Shown here piece after piece: positions 55,121 to 63,061 of a stretch of DNA of 64,000 nt. Both the position numbers and the translations under genes were made by a program. The stretch is from Alteromonas sp. MMG017. Lineage in GTDB: Bacteria > Pseudomonadota > Gammaproteobacteria > Enterobacterales > Alteromonadaceae. Position 1 is the first letter of the stretch, and the number at the start of each line of letters is the position of its first letter. The DNA lies in NCBI RefSeq assembly GCF_018100795.1, contig NZ_JAGJDY010000009.1, forward strand, positions 62,001-126,000, given 5' to 3'. The notes below the pieces were generated by a model, which saw nothing but the letters and a program-made list of their open reading frames with translations, did not search any database and was not told the DNA's origin.

Positions 55121-57691
55121 TCAGTTGCCGTATTTGGCTAAGAATTTATTAAAGTCTTCTTGGTATGTCGCTTTTAAACGTAAACACTGTTTCGATTCAT
55201 CCAACATAATGTCGAAACTACGGGCCATGCCTTCATGCTTATCTTTGATTGGCTCGTAGAATGCTTTAGCCATCTCTACGTTTTCAGCACTACAGGTAGT
55301 TGATACAAATTCAGGCATACGCGATACATGGTAATCTGGCATCTTTGCAATTAATGCATCTAGATTTGAGTTTAACCATTTGTACAAGGCGGTTTTAAGC
55401 TCTAAATTGCGCGAGACTCTTACCAACATATAAAGTGTATTCGCCGGAGTAATGTCGTCGGTTAATGCTAAATCTAGCATTTTATTTACCGTGGCTTCAT
55501 CGGTATAGCGCATTGAATAAAGCAAGGTGCGTTTAACATTAGGAAGTTGTGCTTTTTTAAATGCAGCTACCAATGTTTCATATAGCGCTTCTTCACTATG
55601 CTTCGTAGTAACCCCAATAGCGGTACCGGCAATACCCGCTGGAACGGCACTGCTATCTTCAATGTATTGCTTAGCAAGCGATTCACTTTGCTTAATCAAG
55701 GTTTCGTTGTTTGCTCTATTTCCAAGCAGGCTGTAAAGCTGGTTACGTAGGCTAATAACGCTTTCCGATTCATCGCTAGTTTGCTGAAGCGTAAGCTCGT
55801 TTAGCAAAGGCAAGTACTCTTGATTCAACAATGCAGCATAATTTGCTTTATTGTCATCATTAACTAAGTAATCAAACTCAGCCAAAACACCTACCGCAGC
55901 ACGTTTAACAACTGGGTCGTTATCTTTCGCCAAGGCATTTAATACTGGCATTATGCTATCAATGTTAACTTTACCCGCGTTAAGCAATGCTTGCATATTA
56001 TAAAGCACGTTTTTCTTTTCGCGGTTGTTAAGCACATTCAAATCGCCAAGTAAGTTATCAAGTTGCTTACTTGTAATTGCCCAGCGGAAATAGCCTGTGG
56101 CGTTATCGTTAGGGAAAACCCAGTCAGCTTCAGCAAGTTGAGGCAATTGAGTTTTGGCTTTATCAATAAATACCAATTCCTGCTTTATTGCACCGTTTAC
56201 TTTATAAGTAAGTTTAAGCGGAACTGCCCACGTTTGTGCATCTACGGTTGCGCCCGCGTAATGGAAACGCTCCTGTGTAATAGTACCTTTATCGTCTATA
56301 GAGATCAGTGGGTAAGCAGGTTGTTCTAAATAGGCTTTCATCATGGCGCTTAAATTAATGTCTGATACACCATCAAGTGCAGCCCACAAATCATCAGCAA
56401 CCGTATTACCCCATGCATGGGTATTCATATAGTTACGCACGCCTTCACGGAACTTTTCAGTACCAATTAACGACTCTATCATTTGCAGAATAGACTCGCC
56501 TTTTGAGTAGTTCAGCCCCAAGCCATCCATAACATCTGGTTGAGTGCGCACTACTTTTTTAACTGGTTTAACCGTAGGGCTAGCATCGGCACCAAACGCA
56601 GACTCTTGCACAATACGATCTGCAAAATTAAGCTCTGGGTAAAGTTCCATCATGGTGTAGCTTGCCGCCCACGAGGCAAATGCTTCGTTTAACCATAAAT
56701 CATCCCACCATGCCATGGTCACTAAGTTACCAAACCATTGATGCGCCAGTTCATGTGCAATAACGTTAAGCGGGCCTTTACGTTCTGTTAAACCCGGCTC
56801 GTCTGCTAGCAATAACAAACTGTCGCGGTAAGTAATTAGCCCAACGTTTTCCATTGCACCATGAGTGAAGTTAGGTACAGCGACAAAATCGAGCTTTTTG
56901 TAAGGGTATTTAATATCGAAAAAGTCTTCTAGCGTGGCTAAAATTTCAGGGGTGTGCTTCACCACAAACTTAGTTTTGTCTGCATAGCCTTTAGGTACGT
57001 AGATTTTACCTGGTACCGACAAACCTTTTAGTTCAACACTATCAAATGGCCCTACAGTGTAAGCAATTAAGTAGGTTGGCATAGGTTTGGTTTTTTCAAA
57101 CTTAACGGTTTGCATGCCTTCGCTGACATCATGGCTTTCAACCGGCGTATTCGATACCACCGCTTGTTTTTCGGGCGCCGTGATGGTCATTTGATAAGGT
57201 ATTTTAAATGCGGGTTCATCGAAACTAGGAAAAGCTTTACGTGCATGCATATCTTCAAACTGCGTAAAGATGTAGTTTGTTTCTTCAAAACGAGACAAAT
57301 ACATGCCATCAGATGACGTATTCACCTTGCCTTCGAAGTCGATGATTAGGGTGTATTTGCCCGGCGCAATGTCAGCTTCAGCCATGCCCCAATTAATATT
57401 GTATTCACCTTGTTCAACATTAAGTGCTATTACGCGCTCATTTTGACTAAGCTCGGCATGTGTAACGGTAAGGTCTTGCTGATAAAAGCCCACTTTTTTT
57501 GTGGCTGAATTAACCGTAATGCTAATGCGGGTAGAACCCGAGTAGTTTGGTGCATCAGGATCTAGGTTTAAATGAATGTCTTGAAAGGTTGGCGTAACGG
57601 AAGATGGTAAACGGTATTCCACATCTTTTGCTAACACTTGAGTCGTTAGCAGCGCCAAAACACAACTAAACAACGTTATGATTCGTCTCAT
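55121..57691 (-). CDS. Exported M1-family aminopeptidase
   Basis: An 856-residue zinc aminopeptidase with a signal peptide (LFSCVLALLTTQVLA). Visible are the exopeptidase motif GAMENVGLITYRD, the zinc site HELAHQWFGNLV with the distal Glu in LWLNEAFASW, and the transition-state Tyr region (GLNYSKGESILQM). The C-terminal helical region (about 540-856) is of the ERAP1-like type. It acts in the periplasm or outside the cell on peptides; substrate preference is not visible. The gene stands alone, with a 19-base triple repeat just upstream of its start. Confidence 0.93.
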   Translation of the reverse strand: MRRIITLFSCVLALLTTQVLAKDVEYRLPSSVTPTFQDIHLNLDPDAPNYSGSTRISITVNSATKKVGFYQQDLTVTHAELSQNERVIALNVEQGEYNINWGMAEADIAPGKYTLIIDFEGKVNTSSDGMYLSRFEETNYIFTQFEDMHARKAFPSFDEPAFKIPYQMTITAPEKQAVVSNTPVESHDVSEGMQTVKFEKTKPMPTYLIAYTVGPFDSVELKGLSVPGKIYVPKGYADKTKFVVKHTPEILATLEDFFDIKYPYKKLDFVAVPNFTHGAMENVGLITYRDSLLLLADEPGLTERKGPLNVIAHELAHQWFGNLVTMAWWDDLWLNEAFASWAASYTMMELYPELNFADRIVQESAFGADASPTVKPVKKVVRTQPDVMDGLGLNYSKGESILQMIESLIGTEKFREGVRNYMNTHAWGNTVADDLWAALDGVSDINLSAMMKAYLEQPAYPLISIDDKGTITQERFHYAGATVDAQTWAVPLKLTYKVNGAIKQELVFIDKAKTQLPQLAEADWVFPNDNATGYFRWAITSKQLDNLLGDLNVLNNREKKNVLYNMQALLNAGKVNIDSIMPVLNALAKDNDPVVKRAAVGVLAEFDYLVNDDNKANYAALLNQEYLPLLNELTLQQTSDESESVISLRNQLYSLLGNRANNETLIKQSESLAKQYIEDSSAVPAGIAGTAIGVTTKHSEEALYETLVAAFKKAQLPNVKRTLLYSMRYTDEATVNKMLDLALTDDITPANTLYMLVRVSRNLELKTALYKWLNSNLDALIAKMPDYHVSRMPEFVSTTCSAENVEMAKAFYEPIKDKHEGMARSFDIMLDESKQCLRLKATYQEDFNKFLAKYGN

Positions 57692-57724
57692 ATCTTATAA
57701 TTCCATGTAGAGAGGGGGCCCCTT

Positions 57725-57781
57725 AAAGAGAGTATTCCCTTTGAAAGAGAGTATTGCCCGTAAAAAGGGAGCATTGCCCTA
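57725..57781. repeat. Three 19-base tandem repeats upstream of the M1 gene
   Basis: Units starting at 57725, 57744 and 57763 share the pattern AAAGAGAGTATTnCCCnnn (third copy more diverged, AAAAGGGAGCATTGCCCTA). They lie 34 bases upstream of the aminopeptidase start, in its leader. The rest of the 414-base gap to 58105 shows no gene. Confidence 0.75.
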
Positions 57782-58105
57782 AGTATAATCGCGAAGGAGC
57801 ATAATCAGCTTTAGCGTGTCACGCAACGTAGGCAGTCGCAAATGATATTTGAAATTGTTACGAAAAATGTCCAGCGCAACAGATAGTTCGTTCAACTTAT
57901 AAAATTCCTCTTACACTTTATATCCCCCCGTTTTCTTGTGTCTGAATCACAACTTATCCCCTATTTAGCTGTTACCTTCAACAAAAAACATAAACTGTAT
58001 TCACGGTTTTACCGATTATTAAGCCACTCAATCGCTGCTAGTCTTTCATTGGCAAGTTAAACACAACTAAAAAATGAATTAAAAAACGAATGCGACCAGA
58101 GGAAT

Positions 58106-58957
58106 ATGAGCATGGCTTATAACGGCTACACCACTTTTACCGCAAAGCAAGACGGTGCAATACTCACCATTACTTTCGATTTCGGCCCTGTTAATGTGCA
58201 AGGTCAAGAGATGTTAGAAGACTTAATGGGTCTTGCCATGCGCCTTGAGCGCGACCGCACCGTTAAGGTGGTGGTATTTCAATCAGCTAACCCTGAAATT
58301 TGGGTATGTCACTATGACACCAACCTGCTAAAAGACATGTCTACAGAAGCGGTAGCACGTGGCGATGTAAAATTGCTCGACCTTCAAGTGGTATTAGAAC
58401 GTATTAGCAAATTACCTCAAGCCACGATCGCTAAACTTGAAGGTTTTGCCCGAGGTGGCGGTCATGAATTTGCACTGGCCTGCGATATGCGATTCGCCGC
58501 GCGTGGTAAATACAAGTTTATGCAAATGGAAGTCGGCATGGGCATATTGCCTTGCGGCGGTGGTGCGTCTCGCATGGCGCGTCAAACCGGTCTAGGCCGC
58601 GCCCTAGAAATTATTCTAAGTGCTCGTGATTTCAGCGCCGATGAAGCCGAAGCTTACGGCACCATTAATAAAGCCCTGGAGCCTGACGAAATTGGTCCTT
58701 ATGTCGATGCCCTAGCTAAACGCATTGCCCTGTTTCCCGCAGAATCGATTAATGCCTGTAAACAAGCGGTATACGAATCTATCGACAAGCCTATAGATGA
58801 AGCGTTACGTGCAGAAGCTTACTGGTTATATCAAGCCACCAGTAAAACCCCCGCTGTTAAACGTTTTAACGAAGCAGACATTAAAGGCATGGAATACGAC
58901 ATGGAAAATCAACGTAATTGGAATGATCTAGTCGTCGCCGTACAAGATATTAAATAA
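58106..58957 (+). CDS. Enoyl-CoA hydratase/isomerase-family protein
   Basis: A 283-residue crotonase-fold protein: FDFGPVNVQGQEMLEDL, KVVVFQSANPEIW, the oxyanion-hole segments in ATIAKLEGFARGGGHEFALACD and MQMEVGMGILPCGGGASRM (each has the expected Gly-Gly backbone), and a C-terminal helix pair. The usual catalytic Glu positions are replaced or shifted, as in many members with divergent function, so CoA-ester chemistry is likely but the reaction is not known. Two ATGs (58106, 58112) follow AGAGG; either could start it. It lies 46 bases before a YdcH-like gene. Confidence 0.82.
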   Translation: MSMAYNGYTTFTAKQDGAILTITFDFGPVNVQGQEMLEDLMGLAMRLERDRTVKVVVFQSANPEIWVCHYDTNLLKDMSTEAVARGDVKLLDLQVVLERISKLPQATIAKLEGFARGGGHEFALACDMRFAARGKYKFMQMEVGMGILPCGGGASRMARQTGLGRALEIILSARDFSADEAEAYGTINKALEPDEIGPYVDALAKRIALFPAESINACKQAVYESIDKPIDEALRAEAYWLYQATSKTPAVKRFNEADIKGMEYDMENQRNWNDLVVAVQDIK

Positions 58958-59003
58958 CACTATCCAATCAAATTAACGCATCGAAAAATTTTAGGAGCAT
59001 ATT

Positions 59004-59246
59004 ATGTTAGGTGAAGTTCACTCATTGCAATCTGACTTTCCCGAATACAAAGATACCATTGAGAAACTGGTAGAAAGTGACAGTACGTTTGCCAGCGAAA
59101 ACAAACAGTACAACGCTTTAGATGAAGAAATTCGCAAACTTGAGCTAAAGGGCGGCCCAACCACCGACGAAACATTGCATCAATTGAAGCATGATCGTGC
59201 CGTGCTAAAAGATACGCTGTACGAAAAATTACAGGCCGCGATATAA
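59004..59246 (+). CDS. YdcH-like (DUF465) small protein
   Basis: An 80-residue, fully helical coiled-coil protein matching the YdcH/DUF465 layout: LQSDFPEYKDTIEKLVESD, then NALDEEIRKLEL and LKHDRAVLKDTLYEKL. It has no established role. TTAGGAGC lies before the ATG. It may be cotranscribed with the upstream crotonase-family gene. Confidence 0.88.
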   Translation: MLGEVHSLQSDFPEYKDTIEKLVESDSTFASENKQYNALDEEIRKLELKGGPTTDETLHQLKHDRAVLKDTLYEKLQAAI

Positions 59247-59321
59247 GTTTCTACCGTTAAAGGAGTAGAAATCACCTCCTCTAGATAGTGGTGAAGCGTT
59301 AACCTCTCGAGCGCTTTGCCA

Positions 59322-59573
59322 CTACTTCATATGCACTTTCCCACCAATAATTTTAAACGCAGGCGTGCCTCTTATTGTGGCTTCCCGAGCAAAGGGTTGC
59401 TCGCACCCAGGGCATATACAGGGTGTAGTGGTATAATCTTCAACAATACGCTCTTTAAAGCACTTAACCAGCGCGCCTTTGCCACCTTTTCGGTATTTGA
59501 AAATAGGCGTTTTGCATTTCGCACAGGTTATTTGTACCGTTCGAACTGGCCCTTTCTTGTTCGGTTTTGCCAT
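59322..59573 (-). CDS. Small conserved zinc-ribbon protein
   Basis: An 83-residue basic protein with two Cys pairs, TCAKCKTPIFKYRKGGKGAL and CICPGCEQPFARE, joined by VKCFKERIVEDYT, and ending RGTPAFKIIGGKVHMK. This conserved small protein is widespread in gammaproteobacteria and of unknown function. Four Cys suit a structural zinc; the basic surface suggests nucleic-acid binding (inference). GGGAAT precedes the ATG. Confidence 0.8.
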   Translation of the reverse strand: MAKPNKKGPVRTVQITCAKCKTPIFKYRKGGKGALVKCFKERIVEDYTTTPCICPGCEQPFAREATIRGTPAFKIIGGKVHMK

Positions 59574-60098
59574 ATTCCCACTTTATTAATCAATTTGCTT
59601 ACCACAAAGATGAATTTGAACATCTGTAGATGTAATAAGAAACCTTTCTACATTGGTTAATCTTAGATAATACACCAACATACCAATCAAGTTTGTTCAC
59701 GCTTAGCCTGCCATAAATGGAAGTTCGCGAAAACTTCACCTATTATGATAACAAGGAACCTATCCTTATACTTGTATTCAGTCATTTGTATGAAGTATTC
59801 AGTTTAGCGATAGTTAACATGGACTTGCCGTAACCTTAGCTTGATTCTTTACTTATTTTGTTGATTAAGGAAGAGGCATACTAACGCTCAGTACAGAAGG
59901 TCTAAGATTTTTCGTAAACTTTCACTGATAATACATCGAACCTATACTATTCTGAGTTCGAAGAATGAATTCATATTATCGCACCTAGCAGGATACATGC
60001 TAGATTCGACGACACAGATGCAGCGGCGCTAACGCCTTACGATAGAGCAAATGCTCCCTGCAATAGCAGTATCTTTAGATTTAGTATTTTAAGGAATA
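59574..60098. other. Intergenic stretch without detected gene
   Basis: In these 525 bases I find no convincing reading frame, RNA gene or strong repeat. The right end should carry the promoter of the PstS-like gene; the TATACTAT near 59944 could be a -10 element, but no matching -35 is obvious. Confidence 0.5.
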
Positions 60099-60515
60099 AT
60101 GAAAATGAAAGCGAAAGCGGTCCTATTACTTAGTTTAATGTTTGCACTTCCTGTAAGTGCAGCAAACGTAATTATCGTTAGTGCAAAAAATGGGTCGGGT
60201 ATCGATGCCGAAGCAGTCAAAAGAATCTACCTTGGTAAAATGAAAGCATTTCCTGACGGTAGCAAAGCACTTCCTTTAACATTTGAACAAGGTAATGAAG
60301 TTCGTGGTGCCTTTAACACGGGCGTTTTAGGTAAGTCAGAGAGCCAATATTCTGCGTTTTGGTCTAAATTAGTTTTTACTGGCCAAGGCACACCTCCTGA
60401 AGAGGTATCTACACAAGAAGAAATGCTGCAACTTGTTGCTGATAATCCCAATACTATTGGCTTTGTGGATGAGAGTTTAGCGAACGACTCTGTCACGGTA
60501 GTCGGTAGCTTCTAA
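60099..60515 (+). CDS. Short PstS-like phosphate-binding protein homologue
   Basis: A 138-residue exported protein: signal peptide (LLLSLMFALPVSA), then a single PBP-like lobe with GSGIDAEAVKRIYLGKMKAF, TFEQGNEVRGAFNTGVLGKS, and FWSKLVFTGQGTPPEEV. Such short proteins occur beside phosphate or surface genes and may bind anions but lack the second lobe of true PstS. AAGGAATA precedes the ATG at 60099; an in-frame ATG at 60105 has more usual spacing. A terminator follows. Confidence 0.8.
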   Translation: MKMKAKAVLLLSLMFALPVSAANVIIVSAKNGSGIDAEAVKRIYLGKMKAFPDGSKALPLTFEQGNEVRGAFNTGVLGKSESQYSAFWSKLVFTGQGTPPEEVSTQEEMLQLVADNPNTIGFVDESLANDSVTVVGSF

Positions 60516-60536
60516 CCAAATAAACTAACGCAACAA

Positions 60537-60573
60537 GAGCGCTTTTAATGAGGACATTGAAAGCGCTTTTTTA
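60537..60573 (+). terminator. Intrinsic terminator after the PstS-like gene
   Basis: AGCGCTTT pairs with AAAGCGCT around 14 bases, followed by a T-run. Confidence 0.85.
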
Positions 60574-60609
60574 TTTCCAATAAGTAAAGTGATATTCCTA
60601 CGCCTCACA

Positions 60610-61662
60610 TCACGCTTCACGTATTCCGCTAGCGTTTATCGCCCCCCCTTTTTTGGGGGGGCTAGCGCAAGAGTCTCTTTGTGTTACGGAACAGGAAATC
60701 ATAATTTTTTGTGAATGCCTGTCTTTATCTTCTATCAATTCAAGAAGAAGTTGGGCAGCTTCCTTTCCTATAATGTAGGGTTCTTGTTTTACTACCGTAA
60801 CAGGTACTTTGAAAAACTCTGTCATGGGAATATCATCAAAACCTAACAAAGAAACATCGTCAGGAACACTCACTCCTTCCTGGTTTAAATGCGCTAAAAG
60901 CTCTGTAGTAATGGCAAGATGCTGAGTAAAAAACGCGGTAGGTGCCGCATCTGATTGAAGAATTTCCTTTGGTGAATGCTCAAATCCTGTTTCTCGTTGC
61001 CAATACTGCACTAGCGCCTCGTTGTATTGAATACCATGCTTTTTAAGCGCATCGGTATAACCTAAATAACGCTCATTCCTCGATTTAACGTTCTGGAATT
61101 CTTGTGTCACAAAACAAATTCGCTCATGCCCCAATTTGATTAAATAGTCTGTGGCATCAAAAGCGGCTTTGCGGTAATCAGATAAAACAAGATTCTTCTC
61201 GCTGCCGTCATGCTCTAATTGCACGTGGACTATGGGCAGCCCCTTATGAATATACTCTTCAATGAGGCCATTGTTTTTACCCGATGACGCTATGATTATT
61301 CCGTCTACTTGCAACTGAAATAATGCCTCTAGCGACTTGGCTTCAACCACGGGATCAAAATCAGTGTTGTAAATAAGTGCGTTGTAATTCGCTTTTTTAC
61401 AGAAGTCGTCCACACCACGAATAGTTCGACTGGTATCAAAACCGGTAATATCCCGAACGATAACCCCTATTGTCTTAGTTTTAGTGGTTTTTAAACCTTG
61501 AGCAAAGCGGTTAGGCGTATAGTTTAATTCTTTAATAGCAGCCCGAACTCGAAGCTCAGTTTCCTTCGACATATAGTCGAAACGCCCATTAATGTACTGA
61601 GATACCGTACTGTTCGACACTTTGGCTAGGCGCGCCACATCCGCCAATTTCACTTTTTGCAT
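60610..61662 (-). CDS. LacI-family transcriptional regulator of the mannonate locus
   Basis: A 350-residue repressor. The N-terminal helix-turn-helix is KLADVARLAKVSNSTVSQYI with the hinge LNYTPNRFAQGLKT; the periplasmic-binding-like domain follows (TIGVIVRDITGFDT, VDGIIIASSG, DVSLLGFDDIPMTEFF). The ATG at 61662 gives the family N-terminus; the frame to 61689 lacks a ribosome site. Two tandem TAAAACGTTTTA operators lie 85 bases upstream, before the divergent mannonate dehydratase gene, so it probably controls both. The inducer is presumably a hexuronate or a catabolic intermediate. Confidence 0.9.
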   Translation of the reverse strand: MQKVKLADVARLAKVSNSTVSQYINGRFDYMSKETELRVRAAIKELNYTPNRFAQGLKTTKTKTIGVIVRDITGFDTSRTIRGVDDFCKKANYNALIYNTDFDPVVEAKSLEALFQLQVDGIIIASSGKNNGLIEEYIHKGLPIVHVQLEHDGSEKNLVLSDYRKAAFDATDYLIKLGHERICFVTQEFQNVKSRNERYLGYTDALKKHGIQYNEALVQYWQRETGFEHSPKEILQSDAAPTAFFTQHLAITTELLAHLNQEGVSVPDDVSLLGFDDIPMTEFFKVPVTVVKQEPYIIGKEAAQLLLELIEDKDRHSQKIMISCSVTQRDSCASPPKKGGAINASGIREA

Positions 61663-61710
61663 AGCTTTTTCGAAGAGCCTGAGGTTCATTGAACCATTGT
61701 TAACAACTTG

Positions 61711-61738
61711 TTGACATTATGCATTTGTATGCTAGGTT
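61711..61738 (+). promoter_or_regulatory. Predicted sigma-70 promoter of the mannonate operon
   Basis: TTGACA at 61711-61716 and TAGGTT at 61733-61738 are separated by 16 bases; transcription would start about 61745, immediately before the tandem operators. Confidence 0.5.
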
Positions 61739-61746
61739 TAGTCAAC

Positions 61747-61771
61747 TAAAACGTTTTACTAAAACGTTTTA
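61747..61771. promoter_or_regulatory. Tandem LacI-family operators
   Basis: Two identical palindromes, TAAAACGTTTTA, at 61747-61758 and 61760-61771 (13-base period), with the central CG typical of LacI-family sites. They lie 29 bases before the mannonate dehydratase start, in the gap divergent from the repressor gene. Confidence 0.8.
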
Positions 61772-61800
61772 TATTTTCATCCTAAGCAGAGGGAAGACTG

Positions 61801-63018
61801 GTGAAGATTGAAGAAATTAAGGTATTTGTGTGCAGTCCGGGACGTAATTTCGTTACCGTGAAAGTCATTACAGATAGCGGAATTTACGGTATTGGCGATG
61901 CTACGCTAAATGGCAGAGAAATGGCGGTGGCAACCTGCCTTGAAGAGCATATTGCGCCTTGCCTAATTGGCCGTGACGCTCACGACATCGAAGATATCTG
62001 GCAATATCTTTACAAAGGGGTGTATTGGCGTAAAGGCCCGATAAATATGGCCGCCATTGCGGCTATTGATATGGCATTGTGGGACATAAAAGGCAAAGCC
62101 GCTAATATGCCTGTTTATCAGTTGCTGGGCGGAAAAAGCCGTACGGCAGTCACCTTGTACGCACATGCGAGCGGCGACACTATTGAAGAGACCATTGATA
62201 AAGCGCAAGCCCATATTGATGCGGGGTTCAAAGCCGTACGTTTGCAAACTGCCATCCCCGGGTTAGGGGTTACTTACGGCGTGCTTGGCGATAAGAAAGA
62301 CTACTTTGAATTACAAGGCAACCGCCCTCTCCCTCCGGAAGAACCTTGGTCTACCCTAAAATACTTTAATATGGTGGAAGACCTTTTCAAGCAAGCCCGT
62401 GCCCGCTTAGGCAATGACGTTCACCTACTTCATGATGTGCATAGCCGGCTAACCCCTATCGAATCGGCGCGACTGGGTAAGCTATTAGAGCCTTATAACC
62501 TGTTATTTCTTGAAGATGCTTCCGTGGCTGAAAACCAAGAAAACTATAAGGTAATTAGGCATCACACCACTACCCCACTGGCCATAGGTGAAACCTACAA
62601 CACCATTTGGGAATGCAAAGACCTTATTCAAGATCAGCTTATTGATTATATCCGTACAGCAGCTACCCATGCGGGCGGTATAACCGGCCTTCGCCGCATT
62701 GCCGATTTTGCCAATATTTATAATGTGAAAACCGCGCCTCACGGAGCACCCGATTTATCGCCAGTGTGCTTTGCTGCCCATATGCATTTAAATATCTGGG
62801 CACCAAACTTTGGTATTCAGGAGTTCGTTGGTTTTGGTAATGCACAACTTAACGAAATATTCCCCCATCGCTATGAAGTTAAAGACGGTACGGTAGCCGT
62901 TTTAGACGCACCCGGCTTGGGCGTAGATTTTGATGAATCAGCAGCGCAAAAATACCCTTACAAACGCTCTTATTTACCGGTGAGCCGATTAGAAGATGGC
63001 ACTGTGTGGAACTGGTAA
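61801..63018 (+). CDS. manD: D-mannonate dehydratase, enolase superfamily (ManD/RspA type)
   Basis: A 405-residue enolase-superfamily protein that should convert D-mannonate to 2-keto-3-deoxygluconate. The N-terminus KIEEIKVFVCSPGRNFVTVK, the catalytic Arg in AVRLQTAIPG, Tyr in VTYGVLG, and metal-ligand segments LLHDVHSR, FLEDAS and IGETYN, plus APHGAPDLSP, follow the ManD pattern. Activity varies within the family, so mannonate is probable, not certain. The GTG start follows GAGGGAAGACTG. KDG formed here would reach Eda (24871) after phosphorylation by a KdgK not in the window. Confidence 0.88.
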   Translation: MKIEEIKVFVCSPGRNFVTVKVITDSGIYGIGDATLNGREMAVATCLEEHIAPCLIGRDAHDIEDIWQYLYKGVYWRKGPINMAAIAAIDMALWDIKGKAANMPVYQLLGGKSRTAVTLYAHASGDTIEETIDKAQAHIDAGFKAVRLQTAIPGLGVTYGVLGDKKDYFELQGNRPLPPEEPWSTLKYFNMVEDLFKQARARLGNDVHLLHDVHSRLTPIESARLGKLLEPYNLLFLEDASVAENQENYKVIRHHTTTPLAIGETYNTIWECKDLIQDQLIDYIRTAATHAGGITGLRRIADFANIYNVKTAPHGAPDLSPVCFAAHMHLNIWAPNFGIQEFVGFGNAQLNEIFPHRYEVKDGTVAVLDAPGLGVDFDESAAQKYPYKRSYLPVSRLEDGTVWNW

Positions 63019-63061
63019 AGCTATTTAGCGCTGTAATAACAAATTCGATAAAGGAAAGAAC

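Noticed and set aside
60640..60660. C/G run near the end of the LacI-type gene as a frameshift
   Set aside because: The run lies in the last 17 codons, after the conserved repressor domain; a length error there would change only the tail, and the frame is otherwise intact. It remains a place to check the sequence.
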